Below, piece by piece: positions 34,090 to 44,764 of a DNA stretch of 64,000 nucleotides. How positions within the stretch are numbered: the first letter of the stretch is position 1; every line of letters starts with the position of its first letter. The position numbers were made by a program, and so were the translations under genes. This stretch comes from Sepioteuthis lessoniana. Taxonomy: Eukaryota > Mollusca > Cephalopoda > Myopsida > Loliginidae. Under the pieces are notes generated by a model. That model saw nothing but the letters and a program-made list of their open reading frames with translations, was not told the DNA's origin and ran no database searches. The stretch spans positions 32,988,712 through 33,052,711 of the forward strand of contig OY757934.1 in assembly GCA_963585895.1 (NCBI GenBank), written 5' to 3'.

Positions 34090-35046
34090 ATGAATCGACC
34101 GACAATGGAGAGGTCTGTTGGCATGATACTAATCATTCCATTTGGTATTTGCTTTATTCTCCTCTTCTTGGTTTGCTGCTTTGCCGACGAGATGAAAAAG
34201 ATGTGTATACTGCCTTCACAGATTCCACCATCATATAGGAGCTCGTCACCAGTTTTTAACACCAGTCGACGACATGAATCCTCATCGGCATCGTCCTCAC
34301 GCCAAAATAATCGATTCGATTCCGATGACATTGAAAACCAAATCATGGCCGTCGAACAGGCCGAAACGGAACAGCTAATCGCCGATGATTTAATTCTTAC
34401 AGGGGCTGACATCCCACCCCAAATCAATATTAGAACAAATACCATACCAAGCCTTCATCCACTTCACAACAATACTATGAGCAAGAACAATAATCAAAGT
34501 GACCACTATCATCACCAAGGTACCCCCACTATCACCGCCGCCACCACCGTTACCAATAATAATAATAATAATAATAACAATGATAATGATAATAATAACG
34601 GCAGCAGTTGCAGCCGCAGCAGCAGCAGCAGTAGTAATGACAACTGTCATGGTGAAAGTATTCAGCAACGTCGGAGTAATATTAGTCGCAGTAGTAGCAG
34701 TGTTTTCCTTGGGAACGGTGTCTGCATTAACAGACCATCATCACAACATTCCGATTATGTGTTAAGTCGTCATCTTGGTGATATCAGTGGTGTAGGTATC
34801 GAAGAAGCTGAGACTTCTCTTATTCCGCCCATTATCTTTCGAAGCAGTTTGCAGCAACTGCAGCGGTCATATAACTCTGAGAATCCGGATTACCCAAACA
34901 TTTTAATCCAGGATACCATCACATCAGACCTGATACCATCCCGTTCAGTTGCTGTTGTGTCAGCAAAACAACGGGGGATTAACTATCCCCGTCAGATTGA
35001 AGTATCTGTCTCAGTTAATAATTTGAGTTCAGAACATATCCACTAA
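34090..35046 (+). CDS. Single-pass membrane protein with PPxY motif, host gene
   Basis: The 318-codon open frame is the longest in the window by far. Residues 10-31 form a strongly hydrophobic segment (VGMILIIPFGICFILLFLVC) preceded by R and followed by charged residues and cysteines. It looks like a signal anchor with the long tail probably cytosolic. Residues 46-49 read PPSY, a PPxY motif of the kind bound by WW domains of NEDD4-type ligases. The tail is low-complexity: Asn/Asp-rich at 156-170, Ser-rich at 172-182, and a conserved-looking acidic stretch near 78-104. The start is the first ATG after an in-frame stop at 34066-34068, with A at -3. No intron is needed. A polyadenylation signal follows 47 bases after the stop. 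In-frame AAT and AGC repeats encode the Asn and Ser runs. The function is unknown; a role as an adaptor for ubiquitin ligases is inference. It could also be the last exon of a longer gene. Confidence 0.65.
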   Translation: MNRPTMERSVGMILIIPFGICFILLFLVCCFADEMKKMCILPSQIPPSYRSSSPVFNTSRRHESSSASSSRQNNRFDSDDIENQIMAVEQAETEQLIADDLILTGADIPPQINIRTNTIPSLHPLHNNTMSKNNNQSDHYHHQGTPTITAATTVTNNNNNNNNNDNDNNNGSSCSRSSSSSSNDNCHGESIQQRRSNISRSSSSVFLGNGVCINRPSSQHSDYVLSRHLGDISGVGIEEAETSLIPPIIFRSSLQQLQRSYNSENPDYPNILIQDTITSDLIPSRSVAVVSAKQRGINYPRQIEVSVSVNNLSSEHIH

Positions 35047-35092
35047 CTGACAACCAATTAAATATGGACTGAAGGAAAATGACTTTTATATT

Positions 35093-35098
35093 AATAAA
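35093..35098 (+). terminator. Polyadenylation signal AATAAA
   Basis: Canonical hexamer 47 bases after the stop of the 34090 gene, followed by a T-rich stretch. Confidence 0.6.
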
Positions 35099-35200
35099 AT
35101 GTTTTATTCTAATGTGAAAGAAAGGAGTTGATTCATAAGATAAACAAAAATAAAAGGAAAAAAAAAACAATGTAAATTATATATCAAAATGAAATATATA

Positions 35201-35202
<2 letters not shown>

Positions 35203-35276
<74 letters not shown>
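35203..35276. repeat. (GT)n microsatellite
   Basis: About 37 uninterrupted GT units directly at the left end of the mariner relic. Confidence 0.95.
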
Positions 35277-35280
<4 letters not shown>

Positions 35281-35675
35281 AGTGTGATCAAAAGGTATCG
35301 AGACCAAATCTATCGAGTTAAAATTCAGATGAAGACGTATGCACAACAAGGCAACTTATACAATAAAATAATGATGTCTAGAGTAAATGATCATTCTCGA
35401 TGCTTTTAGATCAGTAATTTTTAGCGAAACAGAATTCCACAAGTACAGCACTCTCACCTGACCGAGCTCCGTGTGACTTTCTTGTTTTCTGAACAGAAAA
35501 TTCACCTCAAACGTATGGTTTGAGGACGTGGAGGACATAAAAGAAATATAACGGTACAGCTCCACTCCTTAAAAACAGGGAAAGTTCAGAAAAATGGAAA
35601 AGTCCCTATAAAAATCTCAATGGGTACTATTTGTCTTGTTAAATTCGGCTTCTGTCTCGATATATCTGGAACTCT
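35277..35675 (+). mobile_element. mariner-type transposon relic, internally deleted
   Basis: The left end reads acgaagtgtgatcaaaaggt followed by atcgagac, a familiar mariner terminal sequence. The right end carries the inverted counterpart (gtctcgatat near 35658). Between them the plus strand preserves traces of the transposase C-terminal part: a L-x-x-D-R-A-P-C-D-F-L-V-F segment at 35455-35495, corresponding to the S-P-D-L-A-P-x-D catalytic block, and FEDVEDIKE near 35520. Most of the transposase is gone and stops are present. Confidence 0.7.
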
Positions 35676-35676
35676 C

Positions 35677-35720
35677 TCTCTCTCTCTCCCTCTCTCTCTC
35701 ACACACACGCACATACACAC

Positions 35721-35782
<62 letters not shown>
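35677..35782. repeat. (CT)n, (CA)n and (AT)n compound microsatellite
   Basis: CT run 35677-35700, a short CA part, then (AT)n at 35726-35782. Confidence 0.9.
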
Positions 35783-35787
<5 letters not shown>

Positions 35788-36369
35788 GCTTCATGTGCTT
35801 ATACATATAATATTATGGCAGTAAAATATACGAAGTCTATAGAACATGTTACTACACCATAAATAAGCCCATACAACAAAGTTTGCAAGTTGGGGTATGA
35901 GAGCATGAAACAAATATATTTTAATATGTGTTTATTGCGATTTTCTACCTCTTTCTCGTTATTCTTTTTAATAAATTGTGCATGTAAGCCTCTATTTATC
36001 CGTATCATTTACATATACAGATAAGCGAACAACGATGTGAGGAGACAAATATCAAACACAGCCGAAAAATATAAACAAATTCTTCTAAGTTTTCTTTCTA
36101 TCAACTGCTTAAACCAGCCAAGATTTTTGTTTATTATTGTCCGAGGAGGTAAAGAAAAGTCAGTTTCAGCAAAATAAAAACAAAACAAAACATGTTATTT
36201 TATTTTAAAGTCATTTTTGTTGTACCAATCAGCCGACAACATACGATTATTATTACGATTTTTGTAATATGAATTGTGAATAAAATTTGTTTGTTATTGT
36301 TCTGAGTTTTTATTTACTCAATCTTATCTTTTACTTGATTTTCAAGATGAGGAATTCTCATGATAATTT
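35783..36369. other. Unassigned spacer
   Basis: No gene or repeat is recognised. Confidence 0.4.
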
Positions 36370-36595
36370 TTTTACTTGTCTTTCCTTTTGATAAGCTATG
36401 ATTTTACTTGTCTTTCCTTTTGATAAGCGATGATTGTAGATAAGCTATGATTGTAGATAAGCTATGGTTGTAGATATTTTGATAAGCTATGATTTTACTT
36501 GTCTTTCCTTTTGATAAACTATGATTTTACTTGTCTTTCCTTTTGATAAGCTATGATTTTACTTGTCTTTCCTTTTGATAAGCTGTGGAATCAGA
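36370..36595. repeat. Minisatellite, ~30-bp units
   Basis: Repeats of ttttacttgtctttcctttt followed by gataagctatga. A shorter sub-array of tgtagataagctatg lies at 36430-36480. Confidence 0.85.
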
Positions 36596-37099
36596 AGATA
36601 GAAATATGATTGTAGATATGTACCTTATCAAGACTGCCTTACTTAAGGCAACAGTCATTGTTATAAAAGAATTGTTTTTACATACATTCCATAAGGTGCT
36701 GTTAGTTGGACAGTGAAGCGAATAGGTGCGTACATTTCAAAGCATCTTTTCTGACACAACAGCGTAGAATCAAAAAGAGCCGCGTATGATCTTACAGTAT
36801 TATCATAACATCCCCCCTCAACACTACGACATAAAAAAGCGGAGAAAAGGGAAAAACAAAAGAAAACAAGATAGAGAAAAGTTCATCTGTACGTCAGAAG
36901 TTCGGAAGGCTATCATTTATAGTGTTGGGGAATGGTGACTTGTCTGCCACTTCGTGTTGTACGATGCGGCCCCTTAGCTTCCAGGTCTCAGTCTGTCCGT
37001 TGGCATTCAGGATACTGACCATGAAGAACTGGTATTCCTTAACACTTGTACCTGGTATGGTTAAGCGACGCCAGTGGATTAAATAAAAGACGTGGTTCT

Positions 37100-37234
37100 A
37101 AATTCCGTGTAGGCTCCCGAGTTCGACAAGAAACACCTGAAGAAGACCGGAAGACACATCAGCTGAAACGTTATGAATATAACAATAAAGATGAAAATAA
37201 TAGTCCGAAAATCCTGAATGATAAAAATCATTAA
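37100..37234 (+). other. Short coding-like retroelement remnant
   Basis: The plus-strand frame includes ETPEEDRKTHQLKRYEYNN and ends NSPKILNDKNH. It is strongly protein-like and Lys/Asn-rich, and looks like the end of a retroelement protein unrelated to the minus-strand fossil around it. The family is uncertain. Confidence 0.3.
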
Positions 37235-37834
37235 GTTTCGTCTCAGAAATTCAAACAACTAAATTTACTTTGATAGAGGTTAAGACTATGTTGCCTGATA
37301 TGGTCAAACCTAAGCTTGAAATTCTGGTAGTGTTTTTAAAAGTCAGACGGCCATACGATTATATCGTCCTGAACATTTTTGCTTCCTTCAATACCCTCAA
37401 TGGCACGTCTAATTTTGATCTGAAATATCTTGCTTGAATTATGTATACTGTATGGCCGATAGGTAAATCTATAACGACCAAAGAGAGTCTTAGATGTGAG
37501 TAGTTTTGAACTATCCTTAGCCAAAGGAATCTACCAAAATCCATTACTTGCATCAATCTTAGAGATGTATTTTGCTCTATGCATATCTGCAAAGGTTCCC
37601 TCTGCGGTAGGAATTTGAAAATATTCCCACTTCTTTGCTTTGTTTAAGTATCGTTGATCAAGATAAATATGTAGAGAACCATTTGGCTTTTCCACGGTTA
37701 GGAGGGAGTTTACTCATTCGGTCGGTTCATTAACTGGTTCGATGACGCTTATTTTGGTCATTGTTTCCAGTTCTACTTTTAATCTCTTTTTCAATGCAAA
37801 AGAAGTCTTTTGGGTTGGATGGATCTGTGGGGAT

Positions 37835-38440
37835 TGAATGAGAAGTGAAAAAGGACAATAACGCGGACAAATGTAAAAGTAACAGTTTCCCGGAAGGCCT
37901 CTGGCAGGAAGCGAAATCGGTGCATGCTTAAAAAGAAAGGCTTCCTGGTGCCAAAGAAAAACTCTTTCTCAGAAGCCTTTACCACATCGGCTGGGACGGA
38001 CGCACCTTTTTCTCTTGGCTGCTAGTAGGGAACGCATGTGCATGCTGAGTCCCGAATTTTGCAGCGCGTTGTGTTTTCTGCTAGAGGCAGCCTCTGCCGA
38101 ACGTACCCTCTGAACACGGAGACACATGACAGAATCTCAAACTTGCAGTTTGTCAAGGGTGATTCCATGATATTCTTCAAAACGCCTTGACCGGGGGAAC
38201 ACGATTGTTTCCGCTTGTTTAGGAAAACATTCGTCACCACAGAATGGTCGTAAACCTCCAAAATAAAATTTGTGTTTGAAGATATCCTTGTCTTTTTCCT
38301 TAATTCCTTTACAGCTTCGACAAACAAAAAGAAGATAACAAGTGAATGGGACAAGAAAAAAAAAAGGAGTCGAATACAAACCTCAGAATATCTCTACAAC
38401 AACAATTAACCACAACCCGAAAACCCTTCATGTGCCCCAT
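37835..38440. repeat. Family H interspersed repeat, copy 1
   Basis: Aligns with 48828-49310 and more weakly with 56130-56640. Landmarks are cctctggcaggaagcgaaat, ctcttggctgctagtaggga and a purine-rich end. It lies within the LTR-element fossil, so it may be LTR-element material. Class unresolved. Confidence 0.6.
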
Positions 38441-38964
38441 AGATGACAGTGGGAATTGAAGGATCAACAGTTATTTGATGCGTTCTGGAGTTGGCTGTCA
38501 GTTATGACTCTCTGGCCATAATCACAATAAATTTTTTTAGCCGTAGCATTTTCATTATTCTTAAATTCCTACAACATTGCATATCGAATATGCACTTTCA
38601 GTTCCTCGATTTTAGAGCAGCAGTCAATTGTAAAGTCTTCTCTGTGTCACACTATCCATTACTTTGAGGGTTATTTGAGTGGCTGGCAGCGACTCCATGG
38701 CTCGCAAAAAATTACAAAGCTCATGAAGCTCACCCCTCAATCTGTGTGAATATACAGATGTTTGCCAAATGTCACGAACAGCTGCAAACAAGCACTGAGA
38801 GATACTTATGGAGGTGATATCCTTGTAGGGTAAAGCGAATATAAAACGGGAGAACACGTCGACCACAGTCGATTCTGAGTATTGGTTAGTTGGAATCCAT
38901 CGAAGTCGATAAAATGTTTTCCATGATGAGTAGAACTTATCCCAGGCTGTAGAACTGGGATTTT

Positions 38965-39250
38965 AGTTTATATAGTCCGCTTCTTGCTTTTTTTTTTTTT
39001 TTTTTTTAGCGTAAAGCCATTTTTTATTAGATCTATTGACGTTCGAAGTAAGTAGTCTAAGCAGAATATAAACAGATATAATGCTAGTGTATTTCCTTGT
39101 AAAACTCCAGCAACAAGAAGTCTCTGTCTTCATCAGATAAAAAAAACATTGCTTTTGTGTTTTTATAAAGCATAATCATTGCTGTAACAGTTTCTTTGAG
39201 GAGATCACATGCTAGTAGTATTTACTCCATCTTCCCTGCTAATGGAATCA
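38965..39250 (-). mobile_element. RTE LINE internal fragment
   Basis: A reverse-complement match to 43882-44140 with few differences by eye, covering the RT region around motif B. One A-rich codon run has grown to about 24 bases here (the poly-T at 38985-39008 on the plus strand). It lies inside the LTR fossil and therefore arrived later. Confidence 0.8.
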
Positions 39251-40392
39251 ACCAAGTAAAAGTGCTTCGATACCTCTAGTTGGCACTAACTGTTCGTGTA
39301 TCATTATGAGTTGAGAAAAGTTGAGTGTAGCTGAGAAAAAATCTCGTTAGAAGGAATTAGAAGCAGTGTTGGCTCTTTTTGGTCAACACACAATATCATA
39401 ATTGTTGCAAGATGATTCTATACGCCGCCGCTGAATCTTATCGTTCTTGATTTTACTTGAGTGAACAGAATGGAAACATGAAATTTGATTGGTCAAAAGT
39501 GTAAAATATATCCAGTGGAACAGTACGTCTAATATTGTATAGGCCTCTTTTTCGCACGAGAACTTTTGCATCAACTTAACTTAAAGTTCTGGAAAAGAAA
39601 ATCTGAGAACTTCCAACTTGAGTAAGCGTGTAAGTGAACGAATAGTCAGATGCATCATTTTCCACAGTTATGAACATAGATTCGTCGATGGCAATCACGA
39701 CCGCTTTTTCAATATCTTCCTTGAAGCTCGAACCTCTTCCTTACTGTAGCACCGTATAGTCTGGAATTGATTCTAACTGCCTTGGAAATAAGGTATATTC
39801 CGAGATACAGGGGCTTCATTCAGGGGAAAATCTCTTAGCATCGGTTTTTATAATCCTGTGCGATACGGTCTAACCTACCTTCTGAATTAACAGGATTGGA
39901 AAAATAGATTTCTCTTCGTTTGACTCACAGCCATCCTGAAAAAAAAACAACGCTTTTCTAAGACTTGAAGGGTTGCCATCATGTTCTTCTTGGTCTTTGC
40001 CTGCCGCAGCAATGTTTTGTAAGTAAACAGAAAGATATTTCAACTTGTGTTTGACAACAAAATCGCCCAGGGATTGTTGAAATATCGTTGATCCATTTTT
40101 CACTCTGAACGGCATAACTTGGAACAAGTAGAATTTACCATTTGCCTCAAAAGTAGTGAAAGATTTATTAGTCTTTTATTGAGATTCGATGATAAGTATT
40201 CTTTAAATCTAAAGTGCTAAAAACCTTGTATTTAGGTAATTCATTAGGTAAATCAGCCAATGTATAGGGATGGTAGGCATTAAGAAAAATGTATTCATGA
40301 TTTGACTGTATTTAACTACCAGATATGTCCACCTTTTATAATTCTACCGCTTTCTTCTTTTCCACCTTCTGCTATATTAGAAAACGGGATAT

Positions 40393-40615
40393 GAACATAT
40401 AGATAAGCGGTATATTTTAGATATCTTTAATGTATATGACCATATGACCATATATGACCATATAGATATATGTACTTGACCATATATAATATATATAGAT
40501 TATAGGTAAATTTTAAATATTTTAATGCATATAACCATATAGATAAACGGTATATTTTAAATATTTTTAATGTATATGAACATATAGAAAAACGGTATAT
40601 TTCAAAGTAAATAAT
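40393..40615. repeat. AT-rich tandem repeat, ~50-bp units
   Basis: Variants of atatagataaacggtatatt plus tttaatgtatatgaccat recur four or more times. Confidence 0.7.
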
Positions 40616-41221
40616 GGAAGGATATTTATTTATTCATTTATTCTTTGTATCATATTCTTAATTTATCTAAAATTATATATGAATTATATATTATATTTTT
40701 GTACAAATTTATGATTAGTATTTGTTTACGATATTAAATTGATACATAAATTCCTTTAATATAACTTAAAAAACCTTAACACATGAAAATTAATTATATC
40801 ATATTTAACTTAATTATAAAATTGGTGCAAGTGGGTGAGCTTATTTCATTTGTTTATTAATTCATACTTTAACATTATATAAAGAGAAGTACTTGGATAT
40901 TGTTCATAGGTATCTACGTTTTCTTTTGATCTTTAAAATTTGCACAGACTTTATTTAGTTATAGTACATAAAAATATGAAATTAAGTGATGTTAAATTTA
41001 TTCATTCATTTTTATATTATATTATATTATATTATATTATCGATGACTATATATATAATAATTCAACTATATTTTTCTTTTACATATCAGTGACGTTGTT
41101 TTTTGGGTTTTCTAAGTTACTTGGGGCACCCCAAGTTCTAACGTTCATTTTTACCGTATTTATTTATTTATTTATTTATTTAATAACTGTTGTGATAAAT
41201 GTAATAAGAATAAGAAGAAAG
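40616..41221. other. Unassigned AT-rich spacer
   Basis: (ATATT)n at 41016-41040 and (ATTT)n at 41158-41180. No gene is supported. Confidence 0.45.
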
Positions 41222-41903
41222 TCTGTGGAAAAATTTGAGTTCCCTCGAAGAACAATCCATAGGAAACACAGATAAGAAAGCTACGACAACAAGCAAAAAT
41301 GCTAAAACAGCTGAAAAACATGAGATTATGTTCGGACAAGCAGAGAAAAGCGAGACGATTAGAACAAAAGATACAACTCGAAGAGATAAATCAGAAGGTA
41401 ATCGCCAAAAAAGGAAGATTAAAAAGATACTGAGACAAGGCCAAACAATACAGACAAAACAGGACATTCCAAAATAACGAAAGAAAATTCTACCTGCAAG
41501 TAGGGGGAGTTGGCCGAAAACATACGAACAACTGGATGCGAGGGAGACAAAGAGATTTTTGAGCAAAATAGGGGAACGGAGAAATCATAAAAAAAAAAGC
41601 CGAATGGATAAACGACATGGAAAAAGAGGTGGAAAAACTCGAACAAGGACCTAAAGGAGAATTACACCTCGATTCACTCAAAGCAACACTCAAAAAATAC
41701 CAAACTGGAAAAATCCAGGCCTTGGTGGCATACACGGATTCTGGTTTAAAATATCTACATCCATCCAAGGACCAAGGGAAAGACCAGCCTGATCTAGAAA
41801 GACTCCCCAAAAGAAACCACCCCAAAGAACTATAGACCCATAATGTGCCTACCGATGATGTGGAAAATACTAACGACACAAATTTGCGATTCGTTAATAA
41901 GCC

Positions 41904-42161
41904 GTGGAACAGAAAGGGTGCTACAAGAGAACCAGGGGACAGATGAACTACTATATATTGATCAACACATCCTCAACGAAAGTAAAGCGAGACAAAAAAA
42001 ATCTTGCTATGGCCTGGATTGACTACAAAAAGGTTTACGACATGGTCACCCCGAACTGGATAATACATTGTCTCAAAATGTACAAAATATTCAACGAAGT
42101 CATTCAATTTATCGAGAAAACCATGGAAACATGGAGAGTGGAATTGACAGCAAGAGGGTAA
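41904..42161 (+). pseudogene. R2-like LINE RT, motif A region
   Basis: The 85-residue frame contains MAWIDYKKVYDMVTPNWI. This is RT motif A, with the catalytic aspartate in IDYKK-x-YD. IEKTMETWRVEL, typical of this LINE group, follows. The frame ends shortly before motif B, which is in the next frame at 42170-42300. Confidence 0.75.
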
Positions 42162-42206
42162 GGCTTAGCTGAAGTTAACATTCAGAGAGGGATCTTCCAG
42201 AGAGAT

Positions 42207-42554
42207 GTGCTATCACCATTACTATTTGTTATCGCGATGATGCCACTCAATCACGTATTCAGGAAATGCACAGGCGGATACAAACTTACCAAATTGCAGG
42301 AAAAGATCAATCCCCTAATGTACAAGGACAACATCAAATTGTTTGCTAAAAACGGAAAGGAATTGGAAACCCTAATACAGATTGTGAAAATATACCGTGA
42401 GGACATAGCGATGGAATTTGGCATTAAAAAAATGCGTCATACTAATAATGAAAAGCGGAAACAACACATGACGGAAGTAATAGACCTACCAAAACAAGTG
42501 AAAATTAGAACAAAAATTAGAAAAAGGAAATGTACAAATACTTGGAAATATTGA
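42207..42554 (+). pseudogene. R2-like LINE RT, motifs B and C
   Basis: The 115-residue frame begins LSPLLFVIAMMPLNHVFRKC (end of motif B). It has MYKDNIKLFAKN at residues 38-49. The catalytic YxDD motif reads YKDN, so the second aspartate is lost. It then continues KELETLIQIVKIYREDIAME, the thumb side. Confidence 0.75.
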
Positions 42555-42940
42555 AAGATGATACCATCAAATAAATGGAGATGAAAGAAAAAATTAAAAA
42601 GAACTTCAAGAGAAAAAATTAAACAAATTGACTGGAGAACAAGAAAACTAATGACCATGCATAAGGCCTTATACGCCAGAGATTACGTTGACAGACTATA
42701 TGTGATAAGAAAAGAAGGAGGAAGAGGAATTGCCAGCATTGAAGACAGCGTTGACAAATCGATACAACGACTCGAAAACTACATAGAAAATCGCAGAGGA
42801 AGACTGATAACTGCCACCAGAAACAATTCTGATAACATGAGGAACAACTAAACGTAAATAACCAGAAAACAAAAATGGGAAGAAAAACAACTCCATTGAC
42901 GTTTTAAGCAACTAACAAGTGATATCTCACACGAGAAAAT

Positions 42941-43366
42941 GTGGACGTGGTTAAGAAAGGAAACCTTACGAGAGAAATTGAATCTCTTCTAATAGCAGCT
43001 CAAAACAACACTATAAGACCCAATCATATCAAAGCAAGGATAGATAAGACACAACAAAACAGCAGACGTATGTTATGTTGTGATAGCGACGAAACAAACA
43101 ATCACATAATAATCAAATGCAGCAAACTAGCACAGAAAGAGTATAAGATTAGACATGACTTGGTGGGCAAGGTGAGAACCTGGATCTTGCTAGGGAATCG
43201 AATGAAGGTGACGGTGATACCAATTGTAATTGGTGCACAAGGTACAATCACCAAAAGATTGGTACAAGGATTGGAGAACTTGGAAATTAGAGGACACGTG
43301 GAGACCATCCAAACTACACCATTTTTTAAATCGGCCAGAATACGGAGAAGAGTCCCTGAGACCTGA
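42941..43366 (+). pseudogene. R2-like LINE C-terminal zinc-knuckle region
   Basis: The 141-residue frame reads TREIESLLIAAQNNTIRPNH, then a zinc-knuckle-like CCDSDETNNHIIIKC at residues 46-60. In relatives this motif has two spaced cysteines, a histidine and a final cysteine; here the first cysteine appears replaced. After KEYKIRHDLVGKV the sequence jumps to MKVTVIPIVIGA. The segment that holds the restriction-like endonuclease active site in relatives has been lost. Confidence 0.7.
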
Positions 43367-43440
43367 GAAGACTTGCTGTCACTCAAATTCCAGTGAGAAA
43401 CCATTGGCTAACGCTGGTGTAAAAAACTCGAAAAGGAGTA

Positions 43441-43514
<74 letters not shown>
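43441..43514. repeat. (AAT)n-(AAG)n microsatellite, LINE tail
   Basis: About 15 AAT units then about 10 AAG units directly after the LINE 3' end. Confidence 0.9.
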
Positions 43515-43522
<8 letters not shown>

Positions 43523-43814
43523 AGAAATTTTAGCTTAAATTTGTTGATATGAAAAATATACGTATAGGTTTTTCCGTATATTTTGATAAATAATCGAAGT
43601 AAAATCTATTCCCAGAAGCCATATGATTAAACTTTTATGCAAACGTAATTAGTCCGTCCTTAAATATGAATAAATAAAATCAATTAAGAAACTAGAAGAC
43701 GTTTGTCTTTTGAATTAGTGGTGCTGTAATTAAAATCCAAAAGATTGACAACAATAAGAATTCATTTAGAAAAAGTAGCAGGCCATCAAAGGATGTAACA
43801 TTAAATCTATCGAA
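43515..43814. other. Unassigned spacer
   Basis: No gene or repeat is recognised. Confidence 0.4.
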
Positions 43815-44752
43815 TCATAGAAGGAGTACGTGCAAAAAAATCTTGAGGCAACACTGCCGTACGTAGATTTCTCCGATGCATTTGATTCCATTCGCAGGAA
43901 AGATGGAGTAAATACTACTAGCATATGATCTCCTCAAAGAAACTGTTACAGCAATGATTATGCTTTATAAAAACACGAAAGCAATGTTTTTTTTTTTTTC
44001 TGATGAAGACAGAGACTTCTTGTTGCTGGAGTTTTGAAAGGAAATACACTAGCACTATATTTGTTTATATTCTGCTTAGACTACTTCGAACGTCAATAGA
44101 TCTAATAAAAAATGGCTTCACGCTAAAAAAGGCAAGAAGCAGACGATATCCTGTAGAAACTATAAGAGACGCGGACTATGAAAATAATGTAGTACTTCTC
44201 GCAAATACACCTGCCCAAGTCGAATACCGTGTGCATAGCCTTGAGCAAACAGCAGAGGCATATGATTCCACGTGAACGCAAATAGAACCGAGTACATGTG
44301 TTTTAAACGAGAAGGAGCTATCTCCACTCTAAGCGGGAGGCTTCTAAAATTATCAACATACGCCTAGCGAAGGCTTGGACCGCTATTGATGGGTTATCGA
44401 TCCTATGGAAGTCTGATCTATCCGATAGAATAAAATTGAATTTTTTCATTCCGTGGTTGTGTCAATACTACTGTATGCATGCACCTCATGGACGCTTGGA
44501 AAACGCACAGAGAAAAAGCTAAATGGGAACAAAACAAGAATGCTTCGTGCTGTTTTAAACAAATCTTGGAAGCAACATCCATAAAACAGCAGCTGTCCGG
44601 CCACTTACCTCCCATCTCAAAAATCATCCAAGTAAGACGAACAAGATATACGGGACATCTATGAATCCCAACACATCATAAGTTATAGATGGAGAACAAG
44701 TAGACAGCGAAATCCATGCTATCAGCACTAGATTATGATAATGATGATGCTA
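43815..44752 (+). mobile_element. RTE LINE, 3' half, broken
   Basis: The plus-strand copy starts in the RT (LPYVDFSDAFDS-like motif A near 43853). It continues through RTSIDLIKNGFTLKKARSRR (44090 onward) to a C-terminal block with KQQLSGHLPPISKII (44584). It ends in an ATG-type microsatellite near 44735-44752. The expected HADD motif region reads ADYENNVVLL, so catalytic residues are lost. It is the same subfamily as 38965-39250. Confidence 0.8.
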
Positions 44753-44764
44753 TGAACAAGATAT

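Larger units (their letters stand above)
36600..40150 (-). mobile_element. LTR retroelement fossil(s), Ty3/gypsy kin
   Basis: A minus-strand remnant with many breaks, probably of more than one copy. An LTR-like end (starting TGTTATGATA on the minus strand, at 36810) is preceded by a purine-rich tract at 36811-36823. Further in are pieces related to reverse transcriptase (about 37250-37800 and 39870-40127), RNase H (about 39380-39600) and integrase (about 38620-38870). It is interrupted by an RTE LINE fragment at 38965-39250 and includes a family H repeat. It appears old. No second LTR or target duplication was found. Confidence 0.65.
41222..43440 (+). mobile_element. R2-like LINE (restriction-like endonuclease type), broken
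   Basis: A plus-strand element with RT, connector and a C-terminal zinc-knuckle region, the order of R2/R4-type LINEs. It runs into an (AAT)n tail at 43441, a common LINE 3' end. Frames change several times. The endonuclease core expected after the zinc region is missing, so the element is internally deleted. It sits between two oppositely oriented RTE fragments. Confidence 0.75.

Noticed and set aside
34390-34765. Poly-Ile and poly-Ala frames on both strands inside the 34 kb gene
   Set aside because: Shadows of the in-frame AAT and AGC repeats of the real gene.
35104-35409. Thr-His and Cys-Val repeat proteins
   Set aside because: Translations of the (GT)n microsatellite.
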